Positions 1 through 9,895 of a DNA stretch of 64,000 nt are shown piece by piece. Position numbers and translations under genes: made by a program. Location: positions 310,001 through 374,000 of the forward strand of contig JAAKBF010000339.1 in assembly GCA_012656075.1 (NCBI GenBank), written 5' to 3'. The notes under the pieces are model-generated. The model saw nothing but the letters and a program-made list of their open reading frames with translations. It was not told the DNA's origin and searched no databases. The stretch comes from Phytophthora hibernalis. Its lineage: Eukaryota > Oomycota > Peronosporomycetes > Peronosporales > Peronosporaceae. How positions within the stretch are numbered: position 1 is the stretch's first letter; each line of letters opens with the position of its first letter.

Positions 1-1397
1 GCAGTTATTGTTTCAATTTTTTGGTCGTTTTGGCCTTTGAATAGCGTTGGTTCCAAATGAGAATGGTCAAACTACGTAGTACTAATTCATTACAAAGGAG
101 AAATCTGCGCGAGCTGGATATTGGAATCATTAAATATGGAAATGAGTCAGTTGGCATGACAATGGGAAGAGATGGTAGTGTACACAAGAACGATTTTGGT
201 TGGAGGACAACAGTTTTTGTAGTAAAAGGCAATATACTTATTACGGGGTCAATTTCATATTTTACGGAAACCTTGGTTTGCCAATAATAAGTAATTCCGT
301 CAATATAATACAATAGTTATTATATTATAATTATTTTTCCGAGCCCTGGCCGTAGGCTACGGCACGTAGCTCGTAGCAACTTCTATCCTTTCATTCTATC
401 AGTTTTCATTTTCCACCTTCAAGCACAAGTCCTTTCATTCAATCTATGAGTGTTCATTTTCCAGCTTCAAGCACAAGTCCTCCGCCAGACTCTATTCGTA
501 CAGAACACCATCTAGAGTTATTGTTGCTTGCATATATTTTTACCTCTATTTTAGAGTTCTATTTCAGACTTCATCATTTCTAAAACCGACTTGTCGCCCT
601 GGGTAAAACAGAGCCTTATTTTCTGCTTTATTTACTACTTACTACAACGAATATTCTTTTACGAAGTGCTTAAAAGCGACCTGCCTCCTCCTTGCGGAAG
701 CTCCGCGGAGATCGCGCCGCCGGCGTCGACTAACCTGCTCTCTATATTCGTACAACAGTCTGATGAAGTGTCGTACTACGTGCTACGTCTATGCGGCTAT
801 CCGCGAGGCCTGCAAGTGCTCTGACGCCACGCGCAAATTGATCAGTAAGACCCGCAAGGCGCGCGCCTCTCGTATCGTGTAGGGCTTCCATCGGCATACG
901 ACGTTCTCGTGGGTGGTTGTGGGGCGGTCTAGGTGGGGGTGAAGATCGCCGTAATAACAGCGAGGGCAACTGCACGCCGCCCTCGGGGCTCCAGTATCAC
1001 ATTGTTCCGTTTGGTCTCGGGCACTGGATCGTTACTTTCATAGAGCGGTATCGCCGAAATCATAAGTCCTACCTGATCTTCACAAGGGTTGTGGTTATAA
1101 TGGCTTTGCTAACTATAGTTTATCCTATGCTTGCTGATTATATAAGAGATTTGATTGGCTAACAATAGGTGCGCTTTATGATAAATGTGGGAATAATGAT
1201 ATCAACGATGCGGTATGCTGCGATTTTTCTTTATTGGCTAGTACTAATGATTCTAGTTATCTGCATACTGTAACAAGCTTTGATCTTCTAAGACAAGAAA
1301 CATTTAATGAATGCATATCGAGATAATCGACTTTAAAGTTGACCTCCTGTTTTTCGTACCTAGCCGAAATTTTAAATTTTTGTTGTCTTTTTATCGA
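1..1397. other. Stretch without a recognisable gene; one tandem duplication
   Basis: AT-rich flanks surround a more GC-rich centre at about 670-1010. No ORF here resembles a known family and the short ones look random. A degenerate tandem duplication sits at 387-478 (units of 44 and 48 bp, both beginning cctttcattc and ending tcaagcacaagt). It contains oomycete initiator-like TTCATTTTCC strings, but no gene follows closely, so no promoter is claimed. Confidence 0.5.
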
Positions 1398-1406
1398 TTG
1401 CTTTTA

Positions 1407-1861
1407 GGGAAAATTCCAAAGGGGGACTCAAATCGAAAAACATTTTCAAAGGGGGACTCGATAATTAAAAGCTAACGTTAACGTTAGGATAGCTTTTACT
1501 CACTAAGAAATCGTCGCTGGACGGCACGCGATGTACGAGAAGAACGTTATTAATTACTTCGAAGTAGGACAGAGTTGATAGTACCGGATATTCCACGACA
1601 CCAGCAGCGTCATGCTTATCCCCCTCTCCATCAGGTGCATGCCTCAGCGTACTTCGTCTAACAGGCCGGGAAAGGACCCCCGCACCGCATAATGCTCATC
1701 ATCCCGTTACATATGTATCTCACGCCGTTGAGCGCGTGTTGTCCAGCGACGATTTCTCAGGCTGAGTAAAAGTTAGGGAAAATTCCAAAGGGGACTCAAA
1801 TCGAAATACATTTTCAAAGAGGGACTCGATAATTACGCTGTCTATAAAAGCTAGCTTTTAC
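1407..1861. repeat. Left compound terminal repeat of the MULE
   Basis: Two related copies of one motif block lie at 1407-1496 and 1776-1861. Each carries a gggaaaattccaaaggggg start, a central aaatcgaaa..cattttcaaag segment, gggactcgataatt and an AGCTTTTA-type end. The same pair occurs inverted at the right end, so the terminus is a doubled TIR with about 280 bp of spacer. Confidence 0.75.
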
Positions 1862-1929
1862 TACCGTAAGCCTCTTATAATTACCCGAGCCTCTGTGAAC
1901 CTGTTTTCAGCCTCCACCACCAGATCAAA

Positions 1930-3740
1930 ATGGCCGCCGGTGAAGACGATACGGGCGATGATGCAGAGCTAGGTGGTCTGCGTCAGCAGAGGTGGAGAAC
2001 CGGAAAGGACGCTGTTGCTGCAATTAAAGCTTACGCATTAGCGCTTGGTAAGCGGGTTGTTGTTAGCAAGAGAGGTGGTACGTTTGAAGACATTCGCTGT
2101 TCTAGTGGGGCGTCTTGTACCTGGTTCGTAAAATTGTCGGTGTCAAAGAGGAAACATCAACAGAACAACTGGCACGTGACATCAACCAATCTCAAGCATA
2201 TCAACTGCACGTCGACTGCGAAACCCTCTGCTCATCAACTAGCTGCATCGTCAGTGCTGCGGTCTGCTGTAGTTGCTGACGCCAGCATCTCTGCGTCGGC
2301 GATGGCTGGGCAGCTGCAGGAAGCGTCCAAGTTGATATGCAGTACCAGCATACTATACAGAGTGAAGGATATTGTACTTCGTGAGGTCTTCTCAGAAGAC
2401 GAGCAGTCTATCAAATACCTGCCGTGGTATCTTGAAGCATTTGCGAAGCGCAACATCGGCGTTTTCAGCGACATTCAGCGTGACGGAGAAGGTCACTTTG
2501 TTCGTGCGATGGCCGCCTTGGATCCAGCATGGTTTCGTAGCGGCCAAGGAATTTTGGGGTGGATGCAGCTCATATGAAGAACCGCCAATATAATGGGGTG
2601 CAAATTGTGTTAGTTGCACGGGATGGAAATCTCCAGAACCGCGTAGCAGCCGTGGCGCTAGCTCCGCTGGAGGATCACTCCAACTATTTTTGGTTCTTCA
2701 AAGCACTTCTTTTGCATGGGTTTCCACTTCGTGATGTGCCAGGTTTTTCTGGCCGCCATGCCGGCATCATTTCAGCTTTGGACGAGCTAAAGATAAAAAA
2801 CTTTTTGCACAAGACATCTCATCGGTACGATAGTATTGCATCGATGGATATGGTGTTTGATGCTTACAAATGCGTATTGTACTCACAGGAAATATGCGAG
2901 CTGACAAAAAGTGAAGCTTGCTGTGTGCCATGAGGCAATGGTTTGGCGCGCGCAAGCTGCAAATACGCCAGCCGAGTACAAAGCAGCCATACAAGATTTG
3001 AGTGATGCGAATGTCCCTGCCGGGAAATATTTGAACGCGGTGGAGCCGAAGAAGTGGGCTCTGCATCCACACTACAAGACCCAACCCCTCTATGGATGGA
3101 GAACTACCAACTTTGTTGAAAGAGAGCAGGCAAAAAGTTGCGTCTAAAGCCGAGGAAGCTACTGCCTTACGGCTACTTCCGTGCGTACACCAAAATCATG
3201 ATGACCGAGGCGCATCTTCGTCTCTGTCAAGGCAAAACATGGACAGCCTCTGGTCGAATCACAAACATCGAAAACAAGTTCCAGTGTGAGCTTAAGCAGA
3301 TGCCGCTGTACTCTGTTTCGTTCAGCTAGGACGAAGTTACATACACCAGTCGATTGGGTCACGGGGACAAGCCAAGAGAGGTGAAATTATCTCCGCCATC
3401 ATGCTCATGTGTGTGTTGGTTACAGCAAGAGATCCCGTATCGCCACCTCTTGGCTGTCAAAACGCAGACGAACGGAGGTCTGGAGGATGTGTTTCAATTG
3501 TTTTCTAGCTGCTACACCGTTGCTCAATATGCGAAGAATCAGCGTCCCATTGCGCTTCCGGACGACTCGGAAAAAGAGCAGATGAAACTTTATCAACGGC
3601 AGGCTGGACGGCCCCGTAAACGGAGAATTCGTTCGCGTGGTGAATGTGGTGAGTCTACACGGATCCGTAAGCTTTACAAGTGCGGCAAATGCGGCATCGC
3701 AGATGGTCACAACAAGGCATCGTGTACTGGCCGAACTTGA
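1930..3740 (+). pseudogene. MULE transposase (FAR1/SWIM type), frameshifted
   Basis: This would catalyse cut-and-paste transposition of the surrounding element. The reading starts at ATG 1930, shortly after the left terminal repeat, and runs through a FAR1-like N-terminal half. It continues after a frameshift near 2560 with MDAAHMKNRQYNGVQ (first acidic residue region of the MULE DDE domain) and the YFWFFKALLLHGFPL block. Further shifts or stops lie near 2880-2930, 3130 and 3330. At about 3399-3450 a SWIM-like zinc motif (CSCVCW..PYRHL) is visible, with the usual last Cys replaced by Tyr. A C-terminal zinc knuckle CGKCGIADGHNKASC ends just before the stop at 3740. The order MULE, SWIM, knuckle is typical of this family. 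At least four interruptions make the copy non-functional as read; some may be sequencing indels. Confidence 0.75.
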
Positions 3741-3888
3741 CATACACAAAAGAATTAGGAGAAGTATACACTTCGATTATGACGGCTTAGTCTTGTTTCT
3801 CTGCGTTCGCCGTGGTGAACACGATCTTTCCCAGTAGTCGTGTCCTAGACACCGGCAGGACTTGGTACAGCAGTCCTTCGGGTACATC

Positions 3889-4366
3889 TTATCGTTGACA
3901 AAGATCGGGTGCAGCCACATCTTCACCATGCGCGTTCATCCGGAACTCACCATACAGCTTGTTCTCGTCGTTGGCCGAGTTACGCGTGAAGATCAAGATC
4001 ATGTGTAACTGGTCGTTGATGTTGCCGTACACGCTGTCCTGAACGACCACGTCCGTGTTCTTGAGACCCGTTATCTTCTTGATCTCACGGTACTTGACGG
4101 CGCGGGATATTCCACTAGCAAAAAACGGCCTCGATGTCATGCGCATCTGCTCCAACGTGTCCGACGAGAACGACTTGTCGCGCTTCTCGCACGCCTTCTT
4201 GTACCTTTGCACCAGCTCTGCCAGCACCATGTCCCTGAACGGTTGCAGCCGTCGGCGGTAGAAGTCGTGGCGGTTGCCGCACACCCTTGGTCATTTCGTA
4301 GTTCAGGGACCGGTTCGGCACCGTGTACATCATGTCGGGCATCGAGATGGGCACGCCCGAGTACAC
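3889..4366 (-). pseudogene. Antisense ORF of unknown function inside the MULE, possible captured host gene
   Basis: This lies between the transposase stop and the right terminal repeat, on the opposite strand. The main reading (3889-4284, 131 residues) has a lysine/arginine-rich helical start, then a mixed segment with ITGLKNTDVVVQDSVYGNIN and a stop at 3889. A continuation upstream in another frame (about 4290-4366, with MPDMMYTVPNRSLNYEMTKG) suggests one frameshift near 4287. It does not resemble transposase, RNase H, helicase or protease domains. GC content is higher than in the transposase ORF, which would fit capture of a host exon, but I do not recognise the parent. It could also be an accessory protein of this MULE family. 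Confidence 0.4.
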
Positions 4367-4445
4367 CTACACGACCGGGGGCACGCTCAGTAGCGCCAGC
4401 AATGTCAGCAACGGTCGGGGATCCACGGCAGATTGGAACAGGCTC

Positions 4446-4610
4446 AGTAAAAGCTAGCTTTTATAGACAGCGTAATTATCGAGTCCCTCTTTGAAAATGT
4501 ATTTCGATTCGAGTCCCCCTTTGGAATTTTCCTAAAAGCTATCCTAGCTTTTAATAATCGAGTCCCCTTTGAAAATGTTTTTCGATTTGAGTCCCCTTTG
4601 ATATTTTCCC
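4446..4610. repeat. Right compound terminal repeat of the MULE
   Basis: Reverse complement of the two left blocks, here directly abutting: the inner copy at about 4446-4532 matches 1776-1861, including the cgctgtctataaaagctag end, and the outer copy at about 4533-4610 matches 1407-1496. Confidence 0.75.
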
Positions 4611-4656
4611 TTGCTTTAACCCCCAGCGCCCAACCGTTGTATCTGACAGCATCAAT

Positions 4657-4676
4657 CATGTTGTACGTACAACATG
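4657..4676. repeat. Perfect 20-bp palindrome just outside the MULE
   Basis: CATGTTGTACGTACAACATG is its own reverse complement. The preceding tatctgacagcat recurs in similar form (tatctgacaacat) at 5720-5733, followed there by a looser inverted repeat. Function unknown. Confidence 0.6.
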
Positions 4677-5102
4677 TTTGAATAGGGATTGGCTCGGAAA
4701 ACGGCCAAAATTTAGTGAAACCAAGTATAATCAAATCCTTACAAAACCGAGACGTTCCTGCAAATGCACAGGGCTAGGCATTATACCGTTGATAAACAGT
4801 GAATATCTGGCTCCAGACTCCCTCCCCGGGAAAAAGACTAAGCCAACGCAAGACGCCCAAGGAAACGCATGGAGAAGAAGACACCTCGACGGGAATCCCG
4901 GTGCAGCACCAACACTTTCTCGACCGTCTCACGGGCCGAAGTAACGAGGGGCGCCAGCGCATAGTCAAGGAGCATGCAAAGTACCTGGCGGGGAGCGCGA
5001 GAACGACGCAGACTTCGGCGAAGATAGCCTTCGTGTAAAAACCAGCGCGCAGCCCCCAAAAGCACTTAGGATGCTTCCTACAGGCGGGCTCTTAATCTTC
5101 AA
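4677..5102. other. No gene recognised
   Basis: Short overlapping ORFs on both strands (4678-4944 plus, 4838-5065 minus) have no family resemblance and no consistent frame. Confidence 0.4.
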
Positions 5103-5761
5103 ATGACGGAGGAGCGCCGTGTGGTCGCCGTCAAGATGCTCGCTGGGTCTGGGAAGAAGCCGCCTGTTGCGCGTAAGCGCAACGCAAAAGACGAGGACTA
5201 CGTGCCCGACGAAGAAACGGAGGAGGATGGGAGGACAAGGAAGACGACGGAGACTTTGTCTCGCAGGCGGACTTAAACGACGACGAAGAAAACATGGCGC
5301 CCCTTCCGCGGAAGCCGAAGGCTGCCAAGAAAAGGTTCCCGCTTGGTCAAAGCGTGACAAAGCGGCCACGAAAGCCGCGCCAACGACGCGGAAGCCAAGC
5401 GCAGCGAAATTGGCTCGGGACAAGACAACCGAGGCGAAGAACGCGGCTGCTGTTCAACGATGTGCTGTATCTGCGGCTGCTGAAGTTGAAGGCGGATCGG
5501 CGCAGCAGGACGCGCGGGAGAGGTTGAGCAAGGCCGCGTCGGTCAAGAAGAAAGAAACGATGAAGAAAGCCCCGCCGAAACGCAAGGCGGGTTCACCCCT
5601 GTGTCGTCGAAGTCGAAGAAGCGAAAACCAACTCAATGCCAGGAGGCTCCGGCCGAAGAAGAGGTGCAATCGACCGAAGAATACCCGTCAACTCCTAGGT
5701 ACGACATGAAAGATGATGTATCTGACAACATGAACTCACTGATTATGTTGTATGTCATGTA
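5103..5761 (+). pseudogene. Charged nuclear-type protein, possibly CFDP1/Swc5 (BCNT)-like N-terminus, frameshifted
   Basis: ATG 5103 opens a frame with a basic patch and then DEDYVPDEETEEDG. This acidic stretch resembles the start of the BCNT/CFDP1/Swc5 family, a subunit of the SWR1/SRCAP chromatin-remodelling complex. After a shift near 5232 the reading becomes EDDGDFVSQADLNDDEEN and then lysine- and alanine-rich repeats (KKAPPKRKAG). A final frame ends at the stop at 5761. The conserved C-terminal BCNT domain is not seen, so the assignment rests only on a low-complexity segment and could be chance. Several frameshifts are needed to read across. A remnant of any charged nuclear protein would look similar. 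Confidence 0.3.
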
Positions 5762-6222
5762 GGACCTTCCCCAAGATCAGCTTCCAGCATCTATCCAGTG
5801 TGGAGATACATCATCTCGAACGCTTTCCGATAATACACTTTTCACAAAAATTGAAAAGATATTGCGACCACCAGCCAACAAAATGTTCCCCCATTTTGGG
5901 GGTATGCAAATGGAGATAATGTTTTCCAGAGCGTGCCACTTCATCAATTCTTAACATTTTCAAGTGGACGAGGGCTCAACATGAGCGCAAGACGCCCCTC
6001 GTGCGAGTAGTGTGTCTAAATCGCGATTCGTACTTTGGTTGATTAGTATCATTTGGTTTGACGCCGTCTCAAATTAGGTTGAAAACTCAGTGCGACCGTT
6101 TTTGAGGTATTACCGTGTATACACCGTTAAGTACGGATACAAGTGCATGCAACGACCCAAGACTCCCCGGCCTACAGAAGACTCCTCTCCGAATCTGAGA
6201 CTCCGACAGCAGCCGCGGACAG
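5762..6222. other. No gene recognised
   Basis: Mixed AT-rich sequence leading into a gypsy gag. Nothing identifiable on either strand. Confidence 0.4.
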
Positions 6223-6621
6223 ATGTATCAAACGTCGAACCCTGGGCAGCCTGCACCATCCACACACCGCACTCCAGCACCGCAAGGGCCGGGTGCACCC
6301 CCTCCCACTACGTCGCCAGCACCTCAAGTGCCTGGTGGAGCCATGCCTCAGGCTGAGGCTGGCTCATGCGACGGTGCTGTTAGTCAGCTGCTGCAGATGA
6401 TGAGCAGGCCATGCTGTTACATCAGCAGCAATTCCAGGCTTTCATGGAGCAACAGGCAAGCTTCCAGCATGAGATGTTCGAGCAACAATCTCGTTTAACC
6501 CGCCAGAAGTACAAGGCACATTCTTCAAAGTTCCATGGACGAGCCGATGAGAACCTAGAGGTCTGGCTGTTTCCCATTGAAGAGCATCTCGGCGGCTACG
6601 CACGCGAGCGTGATAGCTGTG
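6223..6621 (+). pseudogene. Ty3/gypsy gag, 5' part
   Basis: Frame from ATG 6223 starts MYQTSNPGQPAPSTHRTP, proline/glutamine-rich. A shift near 6400-6450 leads into a Gln/Phe-rich helix and then KFHGRADENLEVWLFPIEEHL. This is the capsid signature of chromovirus-like gypsy gags (F-G-x-E...WL..IE). The reading stops at GYARERDSC because an LTR is inserted at 6622. The gag resumes exactly in register at 7962 with DSRFVDMVVTVLGPDAMAWY. Confidence 0.7.
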
Positions 6622-7955
6622 TGATGTAGTAATTTCGAGATTTGGCCCGCACTTAGAACGGTACGCCTAAAGGAGACTTAGCCGAATCTTAAGACATGTG
6701 GAGTGTTGTACAAGCGGGCAAGAAGTCAAGTCTTAGGATTAATGCCTTAGGGTACGAACTCGGCTGTCCCGCACCAACTCAGCAAACAGCGTCTTAGCAA
6801 CAGTGGGAAACAGTACGGACCCAACGGAAGGTCACGAATAACCCAGATATCGTCATTTAGCTATCACTCGACCCCGGAAGCCGCCAGCACACTTGGAATG
6901 TCGCCGACCAATCGCCATAGACCGCCGAACTCGGCTGAAATATGGGAGAGAACCATAACGACCCCAGCTGACTTGGTATTTGTATTGGAGCTAGGCGGAA
7001 CCCGACGGCTGAGTTGGAGAGGCGTTGATCAAGCCCAAGTGTCGCCGAAACTCGGCTGATGAGTCGCCGAACTCGGCGGAAGGATGAGAGAGATCCATAA
7101 CCGAGTCTACGGAGTGGCGATCGACGGTACACCCGGCAAGAGCCTTAGGAGCAGTGGCTACCAGTACCAACTCGGCGGATCTCCCAGATACGATTATCCG
7201 GACAACAGCCGAGCTCAACGATCGGCACTAGGTTGAAGGGGCGGCGCGGACGCTGGAGAGACGCGGAACTCGGCCGAAGAGTCGGATGAGATCCAGAACG
7301 ACCGCCACATACTTAAAGGTTATATGGCGCGCCAGCGGACAAACGCCTCGGCTCAAGAGGCATCCACGGGATTTCAGAGCCAGCTAGCTTGGCTGAGTAG
7401 TCAGAAGTGGTCGAAACGACTCTATTTCATTTGATATTGGTATAAGACAAGTGTAGACCTCTCCGGTAAGTCCCTAAACGGGCTGGATTATGCCTACCGT
7501 TGTCACCCGAGAGGCGTAGCATGTAGGGTGTTGACTGGTAGCGACAAGAGATAACGGTCGGCCCGGGGATGGGCGCATCTCTCCAGCGCGAAGACAAATC
7601 TCGCCGAACTCGGCGAGTCGGTACTCCGGATAGCCCGGGTGACGTGCCGTGACACTTTCAGCCGAGTAGCTTTTGCCTCGGCGACCATTAAGCGCTGACG
7701 TGCCGTCGTCCATCCTTTGGTGGGGGCACGGGAAGACGTGAACGGAGCCAACCGAGTTCGGTTGGTCTCTGGAAGATTTTTGGCTGTCTTGATTAGCTGG
7801 GATTCGACGGAGACAAGACACTACCTGTCCCGTAAGGCCTGGATCACGGGGAACGACCCAGCGCAGGCCAACAACGTCGACCTAACTCGGCGATTGTTGT
7901 GATTGCAAGGTAGAAGTCCACATCTGACGAATTTGTGTGTGTTTGCAACACCACA
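6622..7955. repeat. Solo LTR of a gypsy element inserted into gag, target duplication GCTGTG
   Basis: A 1,334-bp insert starts TGATGTAG and ends CCACA. It is flanked by GCTGTG at 6616-6621 and at 7956-7961. Removing it with one copy of the duplication restores the gag reading. The interior is peppered with ctcggc/gccgag motifs. It shares start, end and an internal block (GTCCATCCTTTGGTGGGGGC, about 7708-7727 and 16287-16306) with the LTR at 15531-16531. No internal coding region remains, as expected after LTR-LTR recombination. Confidence 0.75.
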
Positions 7956-7961
7956 GCTGTG

Positions 7962-8830
7962 ACTCACGATTCGTCGACATGGTCGTCACGGTTTTGGGAC
8001 CGGACGCCATGGCATGGTACCGATTGTTCAAGAAGTTCCTTGGTGAACGTCCTTGACCTTGGTTCCTCTTCAAATAGCAGATTCGCATCCGATTCAGGGA
8101 TAGCGATTTTGAGTTTAAGTTGTTCTCTGAGTTGCACGACTTCCAAGTTACCAGTACTCAGCAAGAGTATACTTCAAAATTCGTGTTACTGCTGTCTCAG
8201 TCCTCGCCCGAGTTGCTGGAGCTGATATAGCGCTGGTTTTACCAGCAGAACTTGCGAGGAGATACCTCGAGCGACATCTCGCAAAACGTGCCGGTAACGC
8301 TGCAAGAAACGATCGAGCACGCGCAGCTCTAGGAGGATGCACGCAAGCCATTAAAGTCTCGCCCAAATCAGAATCATCTTCAGAAAGGGCAACTTCAACA
8401 CCAACTCGACCGGATAACGCACGAGGTTCGGCTCAGTCCAAGTCCCGGAATGGCAAACCCGCCTGGGGGACCGGCCAACCGAAAATGCCAGGTTTCGTGC
8501 CCACCTGCCACGTGTGTGGCCTTGTGGGGCACACGCTCCTGTATGCCCAGATCGACAGCAGGGCAGCGGTGGCCAACAACAAAAACTAGGTGTCTCGGTG
8601 GGTTACCGCAGTTCCATGTCGAGTTGTCAATCTCAAGTTTAATTTGGATGGATTCCCTCCATACTGTTCCAAGGCGTTTGTATTGGACATCCCCGAAGTA
8701 AAGGATATCATCCTTGGAATGCCGTGGCTAGTCGACGCAAACCCGGATATTAATTGGTAGCTCAAGACTGTCGCCCCTCGTGACAAACGGCATCAAGCAT
8801 CGCTTTCCACCCATGTGTCCCAGTCCGTCT
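7962..8830 (+). pseudogene. Ty3/gypsy gag 3' part, zinc knuckle and aspartic protease remnant
   Basis: This continues the gag interrupted at 6622. DSRFVDMVVTVLGPDAMAWY is followed by FRDSDFEFKLFSELHDFQVT and QEYTSKF, in several frames (shifts near 8040, 8175 and 8330). At about 8490-8545 a degenerate nucleic-acid-binding knuckle is visible (CHVCGLVGHTLLYAQ; the final Cys is Tyr). At about 8690-8760 the retropepsin end ILGMPWLVDANPDINW appears, ahead of an in-frame TAG. The same family and strand as the reverse transcriptase downstream make this one decayed provirus. Confidence 0.7.
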
Positions 8831-9119
8831 GACTAGATGTGTTGCCGGACGACGCCGTGGCAGCTCGCATGAGCAGAACCAATCGGAGGACGAGGCACTT
8901 CTGAAATATTACTATCTACATGGACATCAAACGTCCAAGGCTGGTCTGTCCTTGTCACATCCAGCGCCTGCCCCGCGATGCGATAACGACTCTTGCATTT
9001 TTGTAAATCCCAGCGACGAGCTCACTAAAGCTGACCAAGCTTGGAAAAAGTTGAAGACCACAGATAAAGTCTTCCGCTCCCACTTGCCAGCCGCCCCCCA
9101 ACTCGTCAATCCGGTATAG

Positions 9120-9895
9120 ACGCAAAAATCAAGTTAGTCGATGACTTGCCTATCATTGGAAGCAATTCCCAGTCCCAGATGAGCAACGGTAAGCTATTCG
9201 AGCCTGATTGACAGAAATGCTCGCAGCAAAAATGATTCGCCCGTCCAATTCCCCGTACTGCCCCCAACGTTTTGCGCCAAGAAGCCCAGCGGAGAATGAA
9301 GAATTGTTCGTGACTTTCGTGGGCCGAACACAAAAATACAAGTGCCAGAAAACACAATTCTCCGCAAAGACGATATTCTACGCTCGATGGCTCAGGGCAA
9401 GTTGTTCCCAGCGATGGACTTACTGTGGGAATTTTCCAGATCCAATTGGTCGACGAATCGATCCTCTTCACAGCATTTGCGATTCCAGACGGCTTGTTCG
9501 GAGTATTTAGTTACTCCGATCGGAATTTCGAGCAGTCCTTCTTCATTGAACCGTCTCATTCAATCGGTTTTCTCGGATTTACAATCCTGCTGCCAGACCT
9601 ATTTCGACGATCTATTTGGCTGTAAAGCCAAATAGATCGTCGAAATAGTCTGGCAGCAGGATTGTTACCTACACCGAAACCATTTATGACGACCTCGCGG
9701 CACTAGAAAACATGCTCGTTCGGTGTGCCGAGCAGCAGCTCTACATAAAGATCGAGAAGTACACATTTGCTCCACGGAGATTCCCTGTCTCGGCGATTTT
9801 GTGGGCAAGAACGGTGCTCGTATGGACCCGAGTAAGGTACAGGTGATCAAAGATTGGCCAACACCTCGCACGAAGCAACAACTGCAGTCGTCAAA
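9120..9895 (+). pseudogene. Ty3/gypsy reverse transcriptase remnant
   Basis: Pieces of the RNA-dependent DNA polymerase of a gypsy element, spread over three frames: MLAAKMIRPSNSPYCPQRF (about 9212), the palm region KLFPAMDLLWEF, the QIQLVDESILFTAFAIPDGL block, and TYFDDLFGC, whose Y-F-D-D corresponds to the catalytic Y-x-D-D box. After a local inverted duplication at 9581-9665 it resumes with EQQLYIKIEKYTF and ARMDPSKVQVIKDWPTPRTK, the usual end of the RT thumb. RNase H and integrase are missing. At about 9893 the reading passes abruptly into a MULE-type sequence (CTHGWKERSRSTGK), so the 3' part has been lost at that junction. Confidence 0.8.
9581..9665. repeat. Inverted duplication inside the RT, 41/40-bp arms with 4-nt spacer
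   Basis: The left arm 9581-9621 and right arm 9626-9665 are reverse complements with a single one-base gap (cagacct against agtctgg). The spacer is gtaa. The left arm encodes the catalytic YFDDL segment; the right arm is its inverted copy, placed so that the following RT sequence continues. In RNA or single-stranded DNA this would form a very stable hairpin. Confidence 0.85.

Larger units (their letters stand above)
1407..4610 (+). mobile_element. Mutator-like element (MULE) with compound TIRs and 9-bp target duplication
   Basis: A 3.2-kb element is bounded by inverted repeats that begin gggaaaat on both sides. The flanks are ttgctttta (1398-1406) and ttgctttaa (4611-4619), a 9-bp target-site duplication with one mismatch; 9 bp is the usual length for Mutator elements. 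Inside are a FAR1/MULE-type transposase (1930-3740, plus) and an unrelated-looking ORF on the minus strand (3889-4366). The transposase is frameshifted, so the copy is probably non-autonomous, but ends and duplication are still recognisable, which suggests a fairly recent insertion. Confidence 0.8.
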
